This document shows positions 1-5,888 of a stretch of DNA of 6,572 nt, piece by piece (within the stretch, counting starts at the first letter, position 1; every line of letters begins with the position of its first letter). This DNA is from an uncultured Clostridia bacterium (GTDB lineage: Bacteria > Bacillota > Clostridia > Oscillospirales > CAG-272), in NCBI GenBank assembly GCA_937934385.1, contig CALGZV010000038.1:1-6572 (forward strand), written 5' to 3'. Made by a program: the position numbers and the translations under genes. The notes beneath the pieces were generated by a model. The model had not been told where the DNA came from and ran no database searches. It saw nothing but the letters and a program-made list of their open reading frames with translations.

Positions 1-201
1 GGCTTCGCAGGTATCGACGGACGCAATTTTGTAAAACCCGACGATATCAAAAAAGCCTCCGTACCGGTTCTTGCTCACAGACTTATGCTCTCAAGCTCTG
101 CACGTATAAAAAAGGACGCCGCTTCAAACATAATAGAAAACATTCTTGATGAAATATCTGTACCCACCGAGAAAGCTCTCGACGGTTGGTCGGGAAAATG
201 A
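1..201 (+). CDS. MoxR-family AAA+ ATPase, C-terminal end (5' truncated by window)
   Basis: Frame 1 is open from the first base to a TGA at 199-201 and encodes the last 66 residues of a protein that begins outside the window. The sequence GRNFVKPDDIKKASVPVLAH (residues 7-26) followed by RLML matches the C-terminal lid region of MoxR-type AAA+ ATPases, where a conserved G-R-x-[FY]-V-x-P-D-D-[IV] stretch precedes the 'vLaHRl' helix. The Walker A and B motifs would lie upstream and cannot be seen. MoxR proteins are thought to act as chaperone-like ATPases that mature or activate partner proteins, often VWA-like DUF58 proteins. The stop codon overlaps the ATG of the DUF58 gene (ATGA, 198-201), so the two are probably co-transcribed and translationally coupled. 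The family call is strong because of both motif and neighbour; the exact substrate is unknown. Confidence 0.88.
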   Translation, partial: GFAGIDGRNFVKPDDIKKASVPVLAHRLMLSSSARIKKDAASNIIENILDEISVPTEKALDGWSGK

Positions 202-1529
202 ATATTTTATTATTCATTTCGCGTAACATCGATTATATTGTTACCGCTGCTCTTATATTAGCTGCAATAGGACTTCTTGTTTTTATATATCTTAAACTCC
301 GTGAAAAGATGATCTCAAAGCTTGTATATTCTCGCAGTTTCTCTGAGATCGGCGCATATGAGGGCGAACGTCTTATCTTTACCGAAACGATCTATAACCC
401 TACCTTAATCCCGATATTTTCGGTAAACATAGAAGGATACATATATAACGGTATCCGGATGAAAGAAACAGTTTACGACTCCAAAAAGTCAATGCAGTAT
501 TTTGTCAGCCGTTTTAATATAATGCCGTTTCAGCAGATAAAACGCTCTCATGACATTATCTGCGACAGCCGCGGATATTACAGGCTCGAAACGGTCTATA
601 TATATTATAATAAAAAGAAGCGTTACATAGATGCGCCTGCCGAGCTTTACATATATCCGGGACTGATATCGCTTAGCGAGCGTGCAGAACCTATAAACAT
701 TTATCAGGGCGATGCCGTAACTCAAAGAACGCTCATCAAAGATCCGTTCTCGTTCAGCGGTATACGGCAGTATACATATGGAGATCCGTTCAACAGCATA
801 AACTTTAAAGCGACTGCACGTTCAGGCGGGGCAGATATCTCTTCGCTTAGAGTAAACAGCCGTGAATCATGCTCTAACCGTATTTTCATGGTATATCTTA
901 ACTTTCAGACCGGAGGAGGAGAAACTGTTCCGACTGTAGCATACAACAAAATGATGGAACTCGGACTTTCTTTTGCAGCCGATATTATACGCGAAGCTGC
1001 CTACAGCGGACACAGGGCAGGTTTTGCCTCAAATCCTGTTACCATAGACGGAGATACATCTTTAAGATTTCCTGTCGAAAGCGGAGATTCACACCTTATA
1101 GAAATTCTCAAGCAAATGGCTAAAGTGAGAAACCGTGCCGGCATTTCGTTCAGCAGCCTCCTTGAACATGATATAAAACAAGGAATATCCGAATCGGAAA
1201 TATATATAATAACCCCGTATACCGATGATGATATCGAAGATCTTGCATACAGACTCAGGGCGCTCGGAAACTCAGTCTGCACCGTGATCCTTACCGATGA
1301 GGAAAAGGAACGGCGTGCCGAGGACGAGATAAAAAGAAACAAATTAATGGCACAGGCAATGTACCTTGAACAGGAAAAACTGAAAGCACGGGAACTTGCC
1401 GCCATAGAACGCAGACTCAGAAAACAGGGCTATAAAAAATCAGCCGCACATGCCGAAGCAAAGCATAAATTAGAAAGCATGTACGGTGATTCCGGTACAG
1501 AACCGGAAGATAAAACTCAAGAAAGCTGA
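198..1529 (+). CDS. DUF58 (VWA-like) domain protein, membrane-anchored, with charged C-terminal tail
   Basis: A 443-residue protein if started at the ATG at 198, which overlaps the MoxR stop by 4 bases; an in-frame TTG at 186 would add four residues but lies deeper in the upstream gene. One hydrophobic helix at about residues 8-32 anchors it. An extracytoplasmic-type beta region with the RGYY motif (about 125-128) and a VYP-like 'IYPG' follows. The DUF58 signature lies at about 188-210: GIRQYTYGDPFNSINFKATA then RSG, matching the family pattern R-x-Y-x-x-G-D-x-x-x-x-I-x-[WF]-[KR]-x-[ST]-A-R. The rest fits a VWA-like fold (IIREAAYSGHRAGFA, EIYIITPYTDDD). DUF58 proteins pair with MoxR ATPases, which agrees with the gene order; molecular function is poorly defined, with envelope roles proposed. 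Unusually, the last ~75 residues are a highly charged, probably helical tail rich in Glu, Lys, Arg and Ala. Confidence 0.88.
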   Translation: MNILLFISRNIDYIVTAALILAAIGLLVFIYLKLREKMISKLVYSRSFSEIGAYEGERLIFTETIYNPTLIPIFSVNIEGYIYNGIRMKETVYDSKKSMQYFVSRFNIMPFQQIKRSHDIICDSRGYYRLETVYIYYNKKKRYIDAPAELYIYPGLISLSERAEPINIYQGDAVTQRTLIKDPFSFSGIRQYTYGDPFNSINFKATARSGGADISSLRVNSRESCSNRIFMVYLNFQTGGGETVPTVAYNKMMELGLSFAADIIREAAYSGHRAGFASNPVTIDGDTSLRFPVESGDSHLIEILKQMAKVRNRAGISFSSLLEHDIKQGISESEIYIITPYTDDDIEDLAYRLRALGNSVCTVILTDEEKERRAEDEIKRNKLMAQAMYLEQEKLKARELAAIERRLRKQGYKKSAAHAEAKHKLESMYGDSGTEPEDKTQES

Positions 1530-1538
1530 GTTTATGAT

Positions 1539-2228
1539 ATGAAAGATTCATTTTTTGACAAACTAAAAAAAACAGAACCGAAATATCTTATACAGGCAGC
1601 TGTATATGCCGTTCTGTGTATAGTATTTTACTATGCTCAATATTTCGTGACGATAAGCGAAAATTACCACGAGATACGTTATTTTAAACAGCTTTTTATA
1701 ATTTTATTTACCGTCTCCCTGCTCTTATTTTTTATAACACTGAAAAAAATACTTCCCGATCACATTATTTCAACTACGTTAAAGAAAATTCTGAAAATAC
1801 TTAAGGTTCAGGAAATATTTCAGACAGTTACGGGAAAATTCAGACAGATATTCGGATTGCCGGATCGGCGCACGCTCCGCGGAGGGTATGATAGAAAAAA
1901 TTTTATTTTCTCAAGCCCGTTTAAAAAAAGAATGCCGCGAAAGACAGCGTCCCATGAGCTTCAGCGTTGGAAAGAGCTTTCCTCAAACGCGGAGCGCATA
2001 CGCTACATATACATAAAATACATGCAAAAAACGGTAAAATCCGGATTTTATTTTGACGGTTCAAAAACGCCTGATGAAATAGCATACTCAATTAAAGCAC
2101 CTGAAGAGCAGACCGCATTATTTACACTTTATAACGGTGCAAGATATTCTGGCGGATCATATGTCATAGAAAATTCAGATGTTGAAAATTCAATCAAACT
2201 TGTAAGCAAAAACGGAAAAATAAGCTGA
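1539..2228 (+). CDS. Two-helix membrane protein with DUF4129-like C-terminal region
   Basis: A 229-residue protein starting at ATG 1539, nine bases after the DUF58 stop, with no strong ribosome binding site, so translation may depend on coupling. Residues 16-38 and 50-67 form two hydrophobic helices; a basic linker follows (about 68-135). The C-terminal part (about 150-205) contains RIRYIYIKYMQ, then a TPDE motif at 177-180, then TALFTLYNGARYSG. This order (R-x-x-Y helix, 'TP-x-E', 'L-x-x-x-Y-x-x-A-R-Y-[SG]') is the pattern of DUF4129, the domain found at the C-terminus of TgpA-type transglutaminases encoded next to moxR-DUF58. No transglutaminase Cys-His-Asp core is present, and the protein is far shorter than TgpA-like proteins (usually over 600 residues). 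I infer that it is the membrane partner of the same system in reduced or split form. The DUF4129 assignment is by eye and fairly confident. Confidence 0.72.
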   Translation: MKDSFFDKLKKTEPKYLIQAAVYAVLCIVFYYAQYFVTISENYHEIRYFKQLFIILFTVSLLLFFITLKKILPDHIISTTLKKILKILKVQEIFQTVTGKFRQIFGLPDRRTLRGGYDRKNFIFSSPFKKRMPRKTASHELQRWKELSSNAERIRYIYIKYMQKTVKSGFYFDGSKTPDEIAYSIKAPEEQTALFTLYNGARYSGGSYVIENSDVENSIKLVSKNGKIS

Positions 2229-2240
2229 CGGCAAATATCC

Positions 2241-2267
2241 GAATCAAAATAATACATTATTTGATTC
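2241..2267. repeat. AT-rich imperfect inverted repeat
   Basis: The left arm GAATCAAAATAAT (2241-2253) is mirrored by TTATTTGATTC (2257-2267). Eight pairs form (2241-2248 with 2260-2267), then one bulged A at 2249 and three further pairs around a small loop. It lies between the DUF4129-like gene and the methyltransferase gene. It has no T-run after it, so it is not a convincing intrinsic terminator; an operator or a weak RNA hairpin are alternatives. It covers the TTG at 2261 that could otherwise start the methyltransferase. Confidence 0.4.
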
Positions 2268-2326
2268 TTGAAGTAATAAAATCCCCGGTTACAGCGCCGA
2301 TCGGCAGAACGGAAAACAAATTGATC

Positions 2327-3511
2327 ATGACCGAAGATATTAAAATACGTACAATAATCGACAATGCCGTCAAAAGAGAAATTTTATTAAAAATCGTTTT
2401 CTCAAAACCTGCAGACAATGCACTAAAGAAATCCGTTTTGAGCTTCTTTTTGAAAGACGGTAAAAAATATGTCAGGCATGAGAGCTTTATGAAAGACGGC
2501 AAAGAACTCCACAAAAATTTCTCTGACGGCGAACTTACAGACCGGGCATGCCTACTGTTAGACCGATACGGTCAGGCTGATATTCTTACATCGTCCGGAA
2601 GCTGTACAGTCATGATATCAAAAAGCGGTAACATTCATATATCCGACAAAATCGCAAAAGAAGAAAGCTCATCAGATGTCCGTGTCCGTATAGCGGATCA
2701 CGACCGAAAAAAGACACATCTTTTAACGCCTTCGGCTCCGTTTCTTTTCCCTCTCGGTATAACCGATGAAAAAGGAAATATAATAGAACGCCGCCACTCA
2801 AAATTCCGTCAGATCAACCGCTTTCTCGAACTTGTCGATGACATTTACGACAAACTTCCGGAAAACGGAACGCTTACCGTATGTGATCTCTGCTGCGGAA
2901 AAAGCGTACTCTCATTTGCGGTATACTGGTATCTGACCGAGATCCGTAAAAGAAAAGTAGAAATGTACGGAGTTGATATCAAACCCGATGTTATAAAGCT
3001 TTCGGCAGACATAGCCGTCTCGCTCGGAATGAACGGTCTGCATTTTATATGCGGAGATGTATCCGCATTTTCTCCGCCCGAAGCCCCGTGCATGGTTATG
3101 TCACTCCATGCCTGCGACACCGCCACAGATCTCGTACTATCACTCGCCGTAAGGTATAAAGCAAAAATTATTCTCTCAACTCCGTGCTGCCATCACGAAA
3201 TTTTTCATCAGCTCAAAACGGTGCCAGCAAAGCTGTCAGCCGCATACGGCGGCCGCTCAATGCTACGTCAGAAACTCGCGGACTCGCTTACTGACGGATT
3301 GCGTTCTGCACGGCTGGAGCTTGAAGGCTATGAAGTAGATAACATCGAGCTTGTCGATCCCGATGACACTCCAAAAAACATCCTTATCCGTGCCGTAGCA
3401 GGAAAAAAGCTTTCCGAAAATCAAAAACTGTTGATGCGTCAGAATTATGATGAATGTCTAAGTTTCTTCGGGATTTCTCCGTCACTTGACAAGCTTATCG
3501 ACAGTAAATAA
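2327..3511 (+). CDS. Class I SAM-dependent methyltransferase, Methyltransf_32 type
   Basis: A 394-residue protein from ATG 2327. Seen in the sequence: KFRQINRFLE (about 159-168), a SAM-binding motif I VCDLCCGKS (about 185-193), the acidic motif II GVDIKPDVI, SLHACDTATD (about 259-268), STPCCHHE (about 284-291) and a C-terminal DDTPKNILIRAV (about 346-357). This series defines the Clostridia/Firmicutes protein related to the Methyltransf_32 domain of eukaryotic METTL25-type proteins. It should methylate a substrate with S-adenosylmethionine in the cytoplasm, but the substrate is not known to me. Start choice: a TTG at 2261 would add 22 residues, but it has no ribosome binding site and lies in an inverted repeat, while the family N-terminus begins with a helix before the 'SKP' strand, which fits ATG 2327; a GGAAAA at 2311-2316 is a weak binding site. 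It converges with the spore germination gene with two bases between stops. Confidence 0.83.
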   Translation: MTEDIKIRTIIDNAVKREILLKIVFSKPADNALKKSVLSFFLKDGKKYVRHESFMKDGKELHKNFSDGELTDRACLLLDRYGQADILTSSGSCTVMISKSGNIHISDKIAKEESSSDVRVRIADHDRKKTHLLTPSAPFLFPLGITDEKGNIIERRHSKFRQINRFLELVDDIYDKLPENGTLTVCDLCCGKSVLSFAVYWYLTEIRKRKVEMYGVDIKPDVIKLSADIAVSLGMNGLHFICGDVSAFSPPEAPCMVMSLHACDTATDLVLSLAVRYKAKIILSTPCCHHEIFHQLKTVPAKLSAAYGGRSMLRQKLADSLTDGLRSARLELEGYEVDNIELVDPDDTPKNILIRAVAGKKLSENQKLLMRQNYDECLSFFGISPSLDKLIDSK

Positions 3512-3513
3512 TT

Positions 3514-4887
3514 TTATTTGAGGGACACTCTGAAGAACAATCTTTTCAGTCCTCTGAGATTAAACGGAATTAACGGATAAAGATACCCGCGGCCTCCGTC
3601 GACGGTTTTGTTTGTCACAATCAGCAAAATCATGACCGCAAATCCGGCTATAAAGCCCCATATTCCGAAAAGCGCAGTCAGGATGACCATCATCATTCTC
3701 ATAAATTTTATTGCATAACCGAGTTCATAACTGGGCTGAGCAAAGCTTGCAAGCGCAGTAAAAGATATAAAAAGAATTATCTGCGGAACAAGCAGTCCGA
3801 TCTGTACTGCAAAATCGCCGAGGATGAGTCCTGCGACAACGCTGAATGAATTTGACAGCGCATCGGGAGTGTTCAGAGACGCAAGCTTAAGACCGTCTAC
3901 CATTATCTCAGCCATAAGTATCTGAACTACTATCGGAACCGAATACTCACCCTCGGGTATTACAAATGAAAGCCACTCCGGAAGCATATGAGGATATTTC
4001 AGACTCAGAAACCAGAGAGGGATCATAAAAACCGATATTATAACGGTCAGCAGCCGCACTACCCTGAGATAGGTACCAACGGTTGCCGGAAAATAAAAAT
4101 CGTCACTCTCCTGCAGAAAATCAAATATGGACGTCGGAAGAATCATTACTGAAGGCGAATTGTCGCATATGATCTCCACGCTGCCCTCCATAAGCATTGC
4201 CGCCGCAGCGTCAGGACGTTCGGTATACCTTATTTTAGGAAACGGATTCAGGCGGCGCTTCGGGACAAGCAGTTCGGCAAGACTCTCCTGCCCCATATTT
4301 ACCGCTCCGATATCAATAGATCTGATCTTATCGGATATGCTTTTTACAAGCTTGGGATCTGCACGTCCCTCAATATATGTTACAACAACATCGGTTGACG
4401 TAAGCCGTCCTACGTTGTAGGCTTCCATACGAAGTTTCGGATCCCTTACGCGCCTGCGTATCATCGCAGTATTACGTATCAGTACCTCCGAAAATCCGTC
4501 ATGAGGTCCGCGCAAAACCTTATCTTTTTCAGGCTCTGCTATCCCTCTTGAAGGATATTCGCGCGTATCAATTATATACGCATCGTTACTGCCGTCTATT
4601 ATAAATGCGGTCGCACCGCTCATAACTGCTTTGACAAGCGACTGAACATCGCGTGTCGTCTCAGTTTCGACATACGGAATATTCTCTGTCGCTGATGCAA
4701 GGTCTGTCGCTGATGTAATATGCTCAAATACTTTCGACATAGAAGCATCTTTGACAAATCCGTCTATATAGTAAAACATCGCTTCAGATGTATACGAAAG
4801 CTGAAACCTCCTTTTCAGAATATCAAAATTTCTGTTCGGCAACAATATATTTTCAAGTGCGATTTTATAATCGGTATATGCAGACAC
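3514..4887 (-). CDS. spoVAF: Spore germination protein, GerA family, SpoVAF-type
   Basis: A 457-residue protein from GTG 4887; a TTG at 4917 would give 467. The cytoplasmic N-terminal half carries GerA-family signatures: VTYIEGRADPKLVKSI, then IDIGAVNMGQESLAELL, then PFPKIRYTERPD and LMEGSVEIICDNSPSVMILP. The C-terminal half has about four to six membrane segments, starting near residues 272-296 (numbering from GTG). The stretch ASLNTPDALSNSFSVVAGLI and the PSYELG motif are typical of SpoVAF rather than of GerAA-type nutrient receptors. B. subtilis SpoVAF is about 490 residues, so this is near full length. SpoVAF works in the inner spore membrane with FigP to amplify ion release during germination. 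Here the gene is alone: no spoVAA-E genes adjoin it, and its neighbours are a convergent methyltransferase and a divergent hydrolase. Expression in the forespore is likely (see the promoter candidate). Confidence 0.88.
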   Translation of the reverse strand: MSAYTDYKIALENILLPNRNFDILKRRFQLSYTSEAMFYYIDGFVKDASMSKVFEHITSATDLASATENIPYVETETTRDVQSLVKAVMSGATAFIIDGSNDAYIIDTREYPSRGIAEPEKDKVLRGPHDGFSEVLIRNTAMIRRRVRDPKLRMEAYNVGRLTSTDVVVTYIEGRADPKLVKSISDKIRSIDIGAVNMGQESLAELLVPKRRLNPFPKIRYTERPDAAAAMLMEGSVEIICDNSPSVMILPTSIFDFLQESDDFYFPATVGTYLRVVRLLTVIISVFMIPLWFLSLKYPHMLPEWLSFVIPEGEYSVPIVVQILMAEIMVDGLKLASLNTPDALSNSFSVVAGLILGDFAVQIGLLVPQIILFISFTALASFAQPSYELGYAIKFMRMMMVILTALFGIWGFIAGFAVMILLIVTNKTVDGGRGYLYPLIPFNLRGLKRLFFRVSLK

Positions 4888-4890
4888 TGT

Positions 4891-4906
4891 ATTTCCTGCC
4901 TTTCCT
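4891..4906 (-). promoter_or_regulatory. Ribosome binding site deciding the spoVAF start
   Basis: On the - strand the bases before GTG 4887 read AGGAAAGGCAGGAAAT. The downstream AGGA (4897-4894) is six bases from GTG 4887, an ideal distance. The TTG at 4917 lies upstream of both AGGA motifs and has no purine-rich site of its own. This favours GTG 4887 as the true start, giving a protein that begins at SAYTDYK. Confidence 0.65.
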
Positions 4907-4926
4907 GTATTTGACAAATTTTATAT

Positions 4927-4956
4927 TATTATTCGGATTTTATGCGTTTCTTATAC
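4927..4956 (-). promoter_or_regulatory. Candidate sigma-G (forespore) promoter of spoVAF
   Basis: Reading the - strand, GTATA (4956-4952) fits the sigma-G -35 form GHATR, and after an 18-base spacer AATAATA (4933-4927) fits CATNNTA except for the first base. Transcription would begin near 4920, which leaves about 33 bases before GTG 4887 and would make the TTG at 4917 almost leaderless. Sigma-G control is the known rule for spoVA and gerA genes. The region is AT-rich, so a chance match is possible. Confidence 0.42.
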
Positions 4957-4980
4957 AGAAACACATTTAATTATTATAAA
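4952..4980 (+). promoter_or_regulatory. Weak candidate vegetative promoter of the hydrolase gene
   Basis: TATACA (4952-4957, 4 of 6 to TTGACA) and TATAAA (4975-4980, 5 of 6 to TATAAT) are 17 bases apart. Transcription would start near 4987 and carry the hairpin at 4997-5014 in its leader. The -35 overlaps the candidate -35 of the divergent spoVAF promoter. The local sequence is AT-rich, so support is modest. Confidence 0.28.
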
Positions 4981-4996
4981 TCTTTTCTTTATCAAA

Positions 4997-5014
4997 GGTT
5001 CGGATCAGCGAACC
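4997..5014 (+). promoter_or_regulatory. Leader hairpin before the hydrolase ribosome binding site
   Basis: GGTTCG (4997-5002), a six-base loop GATCAG and CGAACC (5009-5014) form a perfect 6-bp stem that ends two bases before the AAAGGAG. It could be an mRNA leader hairpin that stabilises the transcript or adjusts ribosome access, or a DNA operator. There is no T-run, so it is not a terminator. Confidence 0.4.
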
Positions 5015-5015
5015 G

Positions 5016-5022
5016 AAAGGAG
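5016..5022 (+). promoter_or_regulatory. Strong ribosome binding site of the hydrolase gene
   Basis: AAAGGAG five bases before ATG 5028 is close to the ideal Shine-Dalgarno sequence and fixes the start. It is the strongest such site in the window, which suggests efficient translation of the hydrolase. Confidence 0.8.
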
Positions 5023-5027
5023 TCATT

Positions 5028-5765
5028 ATGAATATAACAGATTGGTTCGGCCACAAACAGATCAATTTTACTGTAGGAGGCCGTGAAAGCTTTATCGTTT
5101 GCCCCGAAAATCCGCTTCCGGGAAATCCCTGGGTATGGCGTACAGAATTTTTCGGCGCTTTCGATCAGGTCGACAGAGCGCTGCTCGAAAAAGGATGGCA
5201 TCTTGCCTATCATCACGCGAGCGACATGTATGGAAGTCCGTCATCTATTGAAATGCTACATGAGTTCTACCTTGTTGCAACTTCAGAATACAAGCTAAGC
5301 ATGCGCCCGGTACTGTTCGGATTCAGCCGCAGCGGTCTTTACGCTGTAAACTTTGCAGCAAAATACCCTGAATACACAGGTATACTTTATCTTGATGCAC
5401 CTGTTACGGACATTGTCAGAGCATGGCCGGGACGTTTTCCTGAAAGCCTTGAATGGAAACAATGCAAAGAAGCATACGGACTTACAGATGAAACCGCAAA
5501 GACCTTCAAAGGCAATCCCAACGATTATGCTGAAAAGAACGCACGCGACGGTATCCCGGTAATAATAGTTGCCGGAGATTCCGATTCCGTCGTTCCTTAT
5601 GAACTCAGCGGAAAGATATATTATGAAAACTACAAAAAAGTAAGCGACAAGATCGAAGCTATTATAAAACCCGGATGCGATCATCATCCGCACAGTCTTG
5701 CAGATCCTGCTCCTGTTGTTGAATTCATAGAAAAATATGCCGATTCGAGAAAGGTTTTCGGCTGA
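5028..5765 (+). CDS. Alpha/beta hydrolase (serine hydrolase), GNPWVWR-type family
   Basis: A 245-residue protein with no signal peptide, so probably cytoplasmic. The N-terminal part has GNPWVWRTEFFGAF (residues 32-45), a signature of a family of single-domain hydrolases in gut Clostridia and Bacteroidetes. The nucleophile elbow is GFSRSG with Ser100, the acid is likely Asp186 in GDSDSVVP (183-190), and the histidine is likely His219 or His220 in PGCDHHPHS. The order Ser-Asp-His and the length fit a minimal alpha/beta hydrolase with a short cap around residues 126-172. The substrate is unknown; esterase or peptidase activity on a carbohydrate or small acyl compound is possible. The gene appears monocistronic: it has its own strong ribosome binding site, a divergent gene upstream and a terminator-like hairpin after it. 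Fold confidence is high, specific function low. Confidence 0.85.
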   Translation: MNITDWFGHKQINFTVGGRESFIVCPENPLPGNPWVWRTEFFGAFDQVDRALLEKGWHLAYHHASDMYGSPSSIEMLHEFYLVATSEYKLSMRPVLFGFSRSGLYAVNFAAKYPEYTGILYLDAPVTDIVRAWPGRFPESLEWKQCKEAYGLTDETAKTFKGNPNDYAEKNARDGIPVIIVAGDSDSVVPYELSGKIYYENYKKVSDKIEAIIKPGCDHHPHSLADPAPVVEFIEKYADSRKVFG

Positions 5766-5790
5766 TAAATATTCATACCTATAAAAGCAG

Positions 5791-5828
5791 ATGCTCCGCG
5801 CTGAAATGCGCGGAGCAGACTGTATTTT
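5791..5828 (+). terminator. Intrinsic terminator-like hairpin after the hydrolase gene
   Basis: TGCTCCGCG (5792-5800) pairs perfectly with CGCGGAGCA (5809-5817), and C5801-G5808 adds a tenth pair around the loop TGAAAT. The stem is very GC-rich against an AT-rich background. The tail GACTGTATTTT has only a short, interrupted T-run, so termination may be partial. It lies 26 bases after the hydrolase stop and before rsgA. Confidence 0.7.
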
Positions 5829-5854
5829 ACAAAGAAATTTATTGTTATTACAAA
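5826..5854 (+). promoter_or_regulatory. Weak candidate promoter of rsgA
   Basis: TTTACA (5826-5831, 5 of 6 to TTGACA) and TACAAA (5849-5854, 4 of 6 to TATAAT) are 17 bases apart and lie between the terminator-like hairpin and the rsgA start. Transcription would begin near 5861. The region is AT-rich and the -10 is poor, so this is only a candidate. Confidence 0.27.
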
Positions 5855-5888
5855 AAGACGTTCAGTCAGAAAAGGTACGGTTCAGAAT

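Noticed and set aside
1001..1405. 134-codon open frame on the - strand within the DUF58 gene
   Set aside because: Serine-rich translation with no recognisable domain, fully inside a well-supported gene; antisense shadow.
1875..1884. 10-bp palindrome CTCCGCGGAG inside the DUF4129-like gene, resembling the stem of the terminator at 5792-5817
   Set aside because: It lies within coding sequence, has no loop or T-run, and the similarity to the terminator stem is short enough to be chance.
4911..4916. Perfect TTGACA on the + strand as a -35 for the hydrolase gene
   Set aside because: No reasonable -10 lies 16-18 bases downstream (the bases there read around CGGATT), and the hexamer lies in the spoVAF leader.
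4885..4917. TTG 4917 as the spoVAF start
   Set aside because: Both AGGA motifs lie downstream of it and the candidate promoter would start transcription only about three bases before it; GTG 4887 fits better.
5295..5693. 132-codon open frame on the - strand within the hydrolase gene
   Set aside because: Fully antisense to a gene with clear catalytic motifs, no recognisable domain, no ribosome binding site seen; treated as a shadow.
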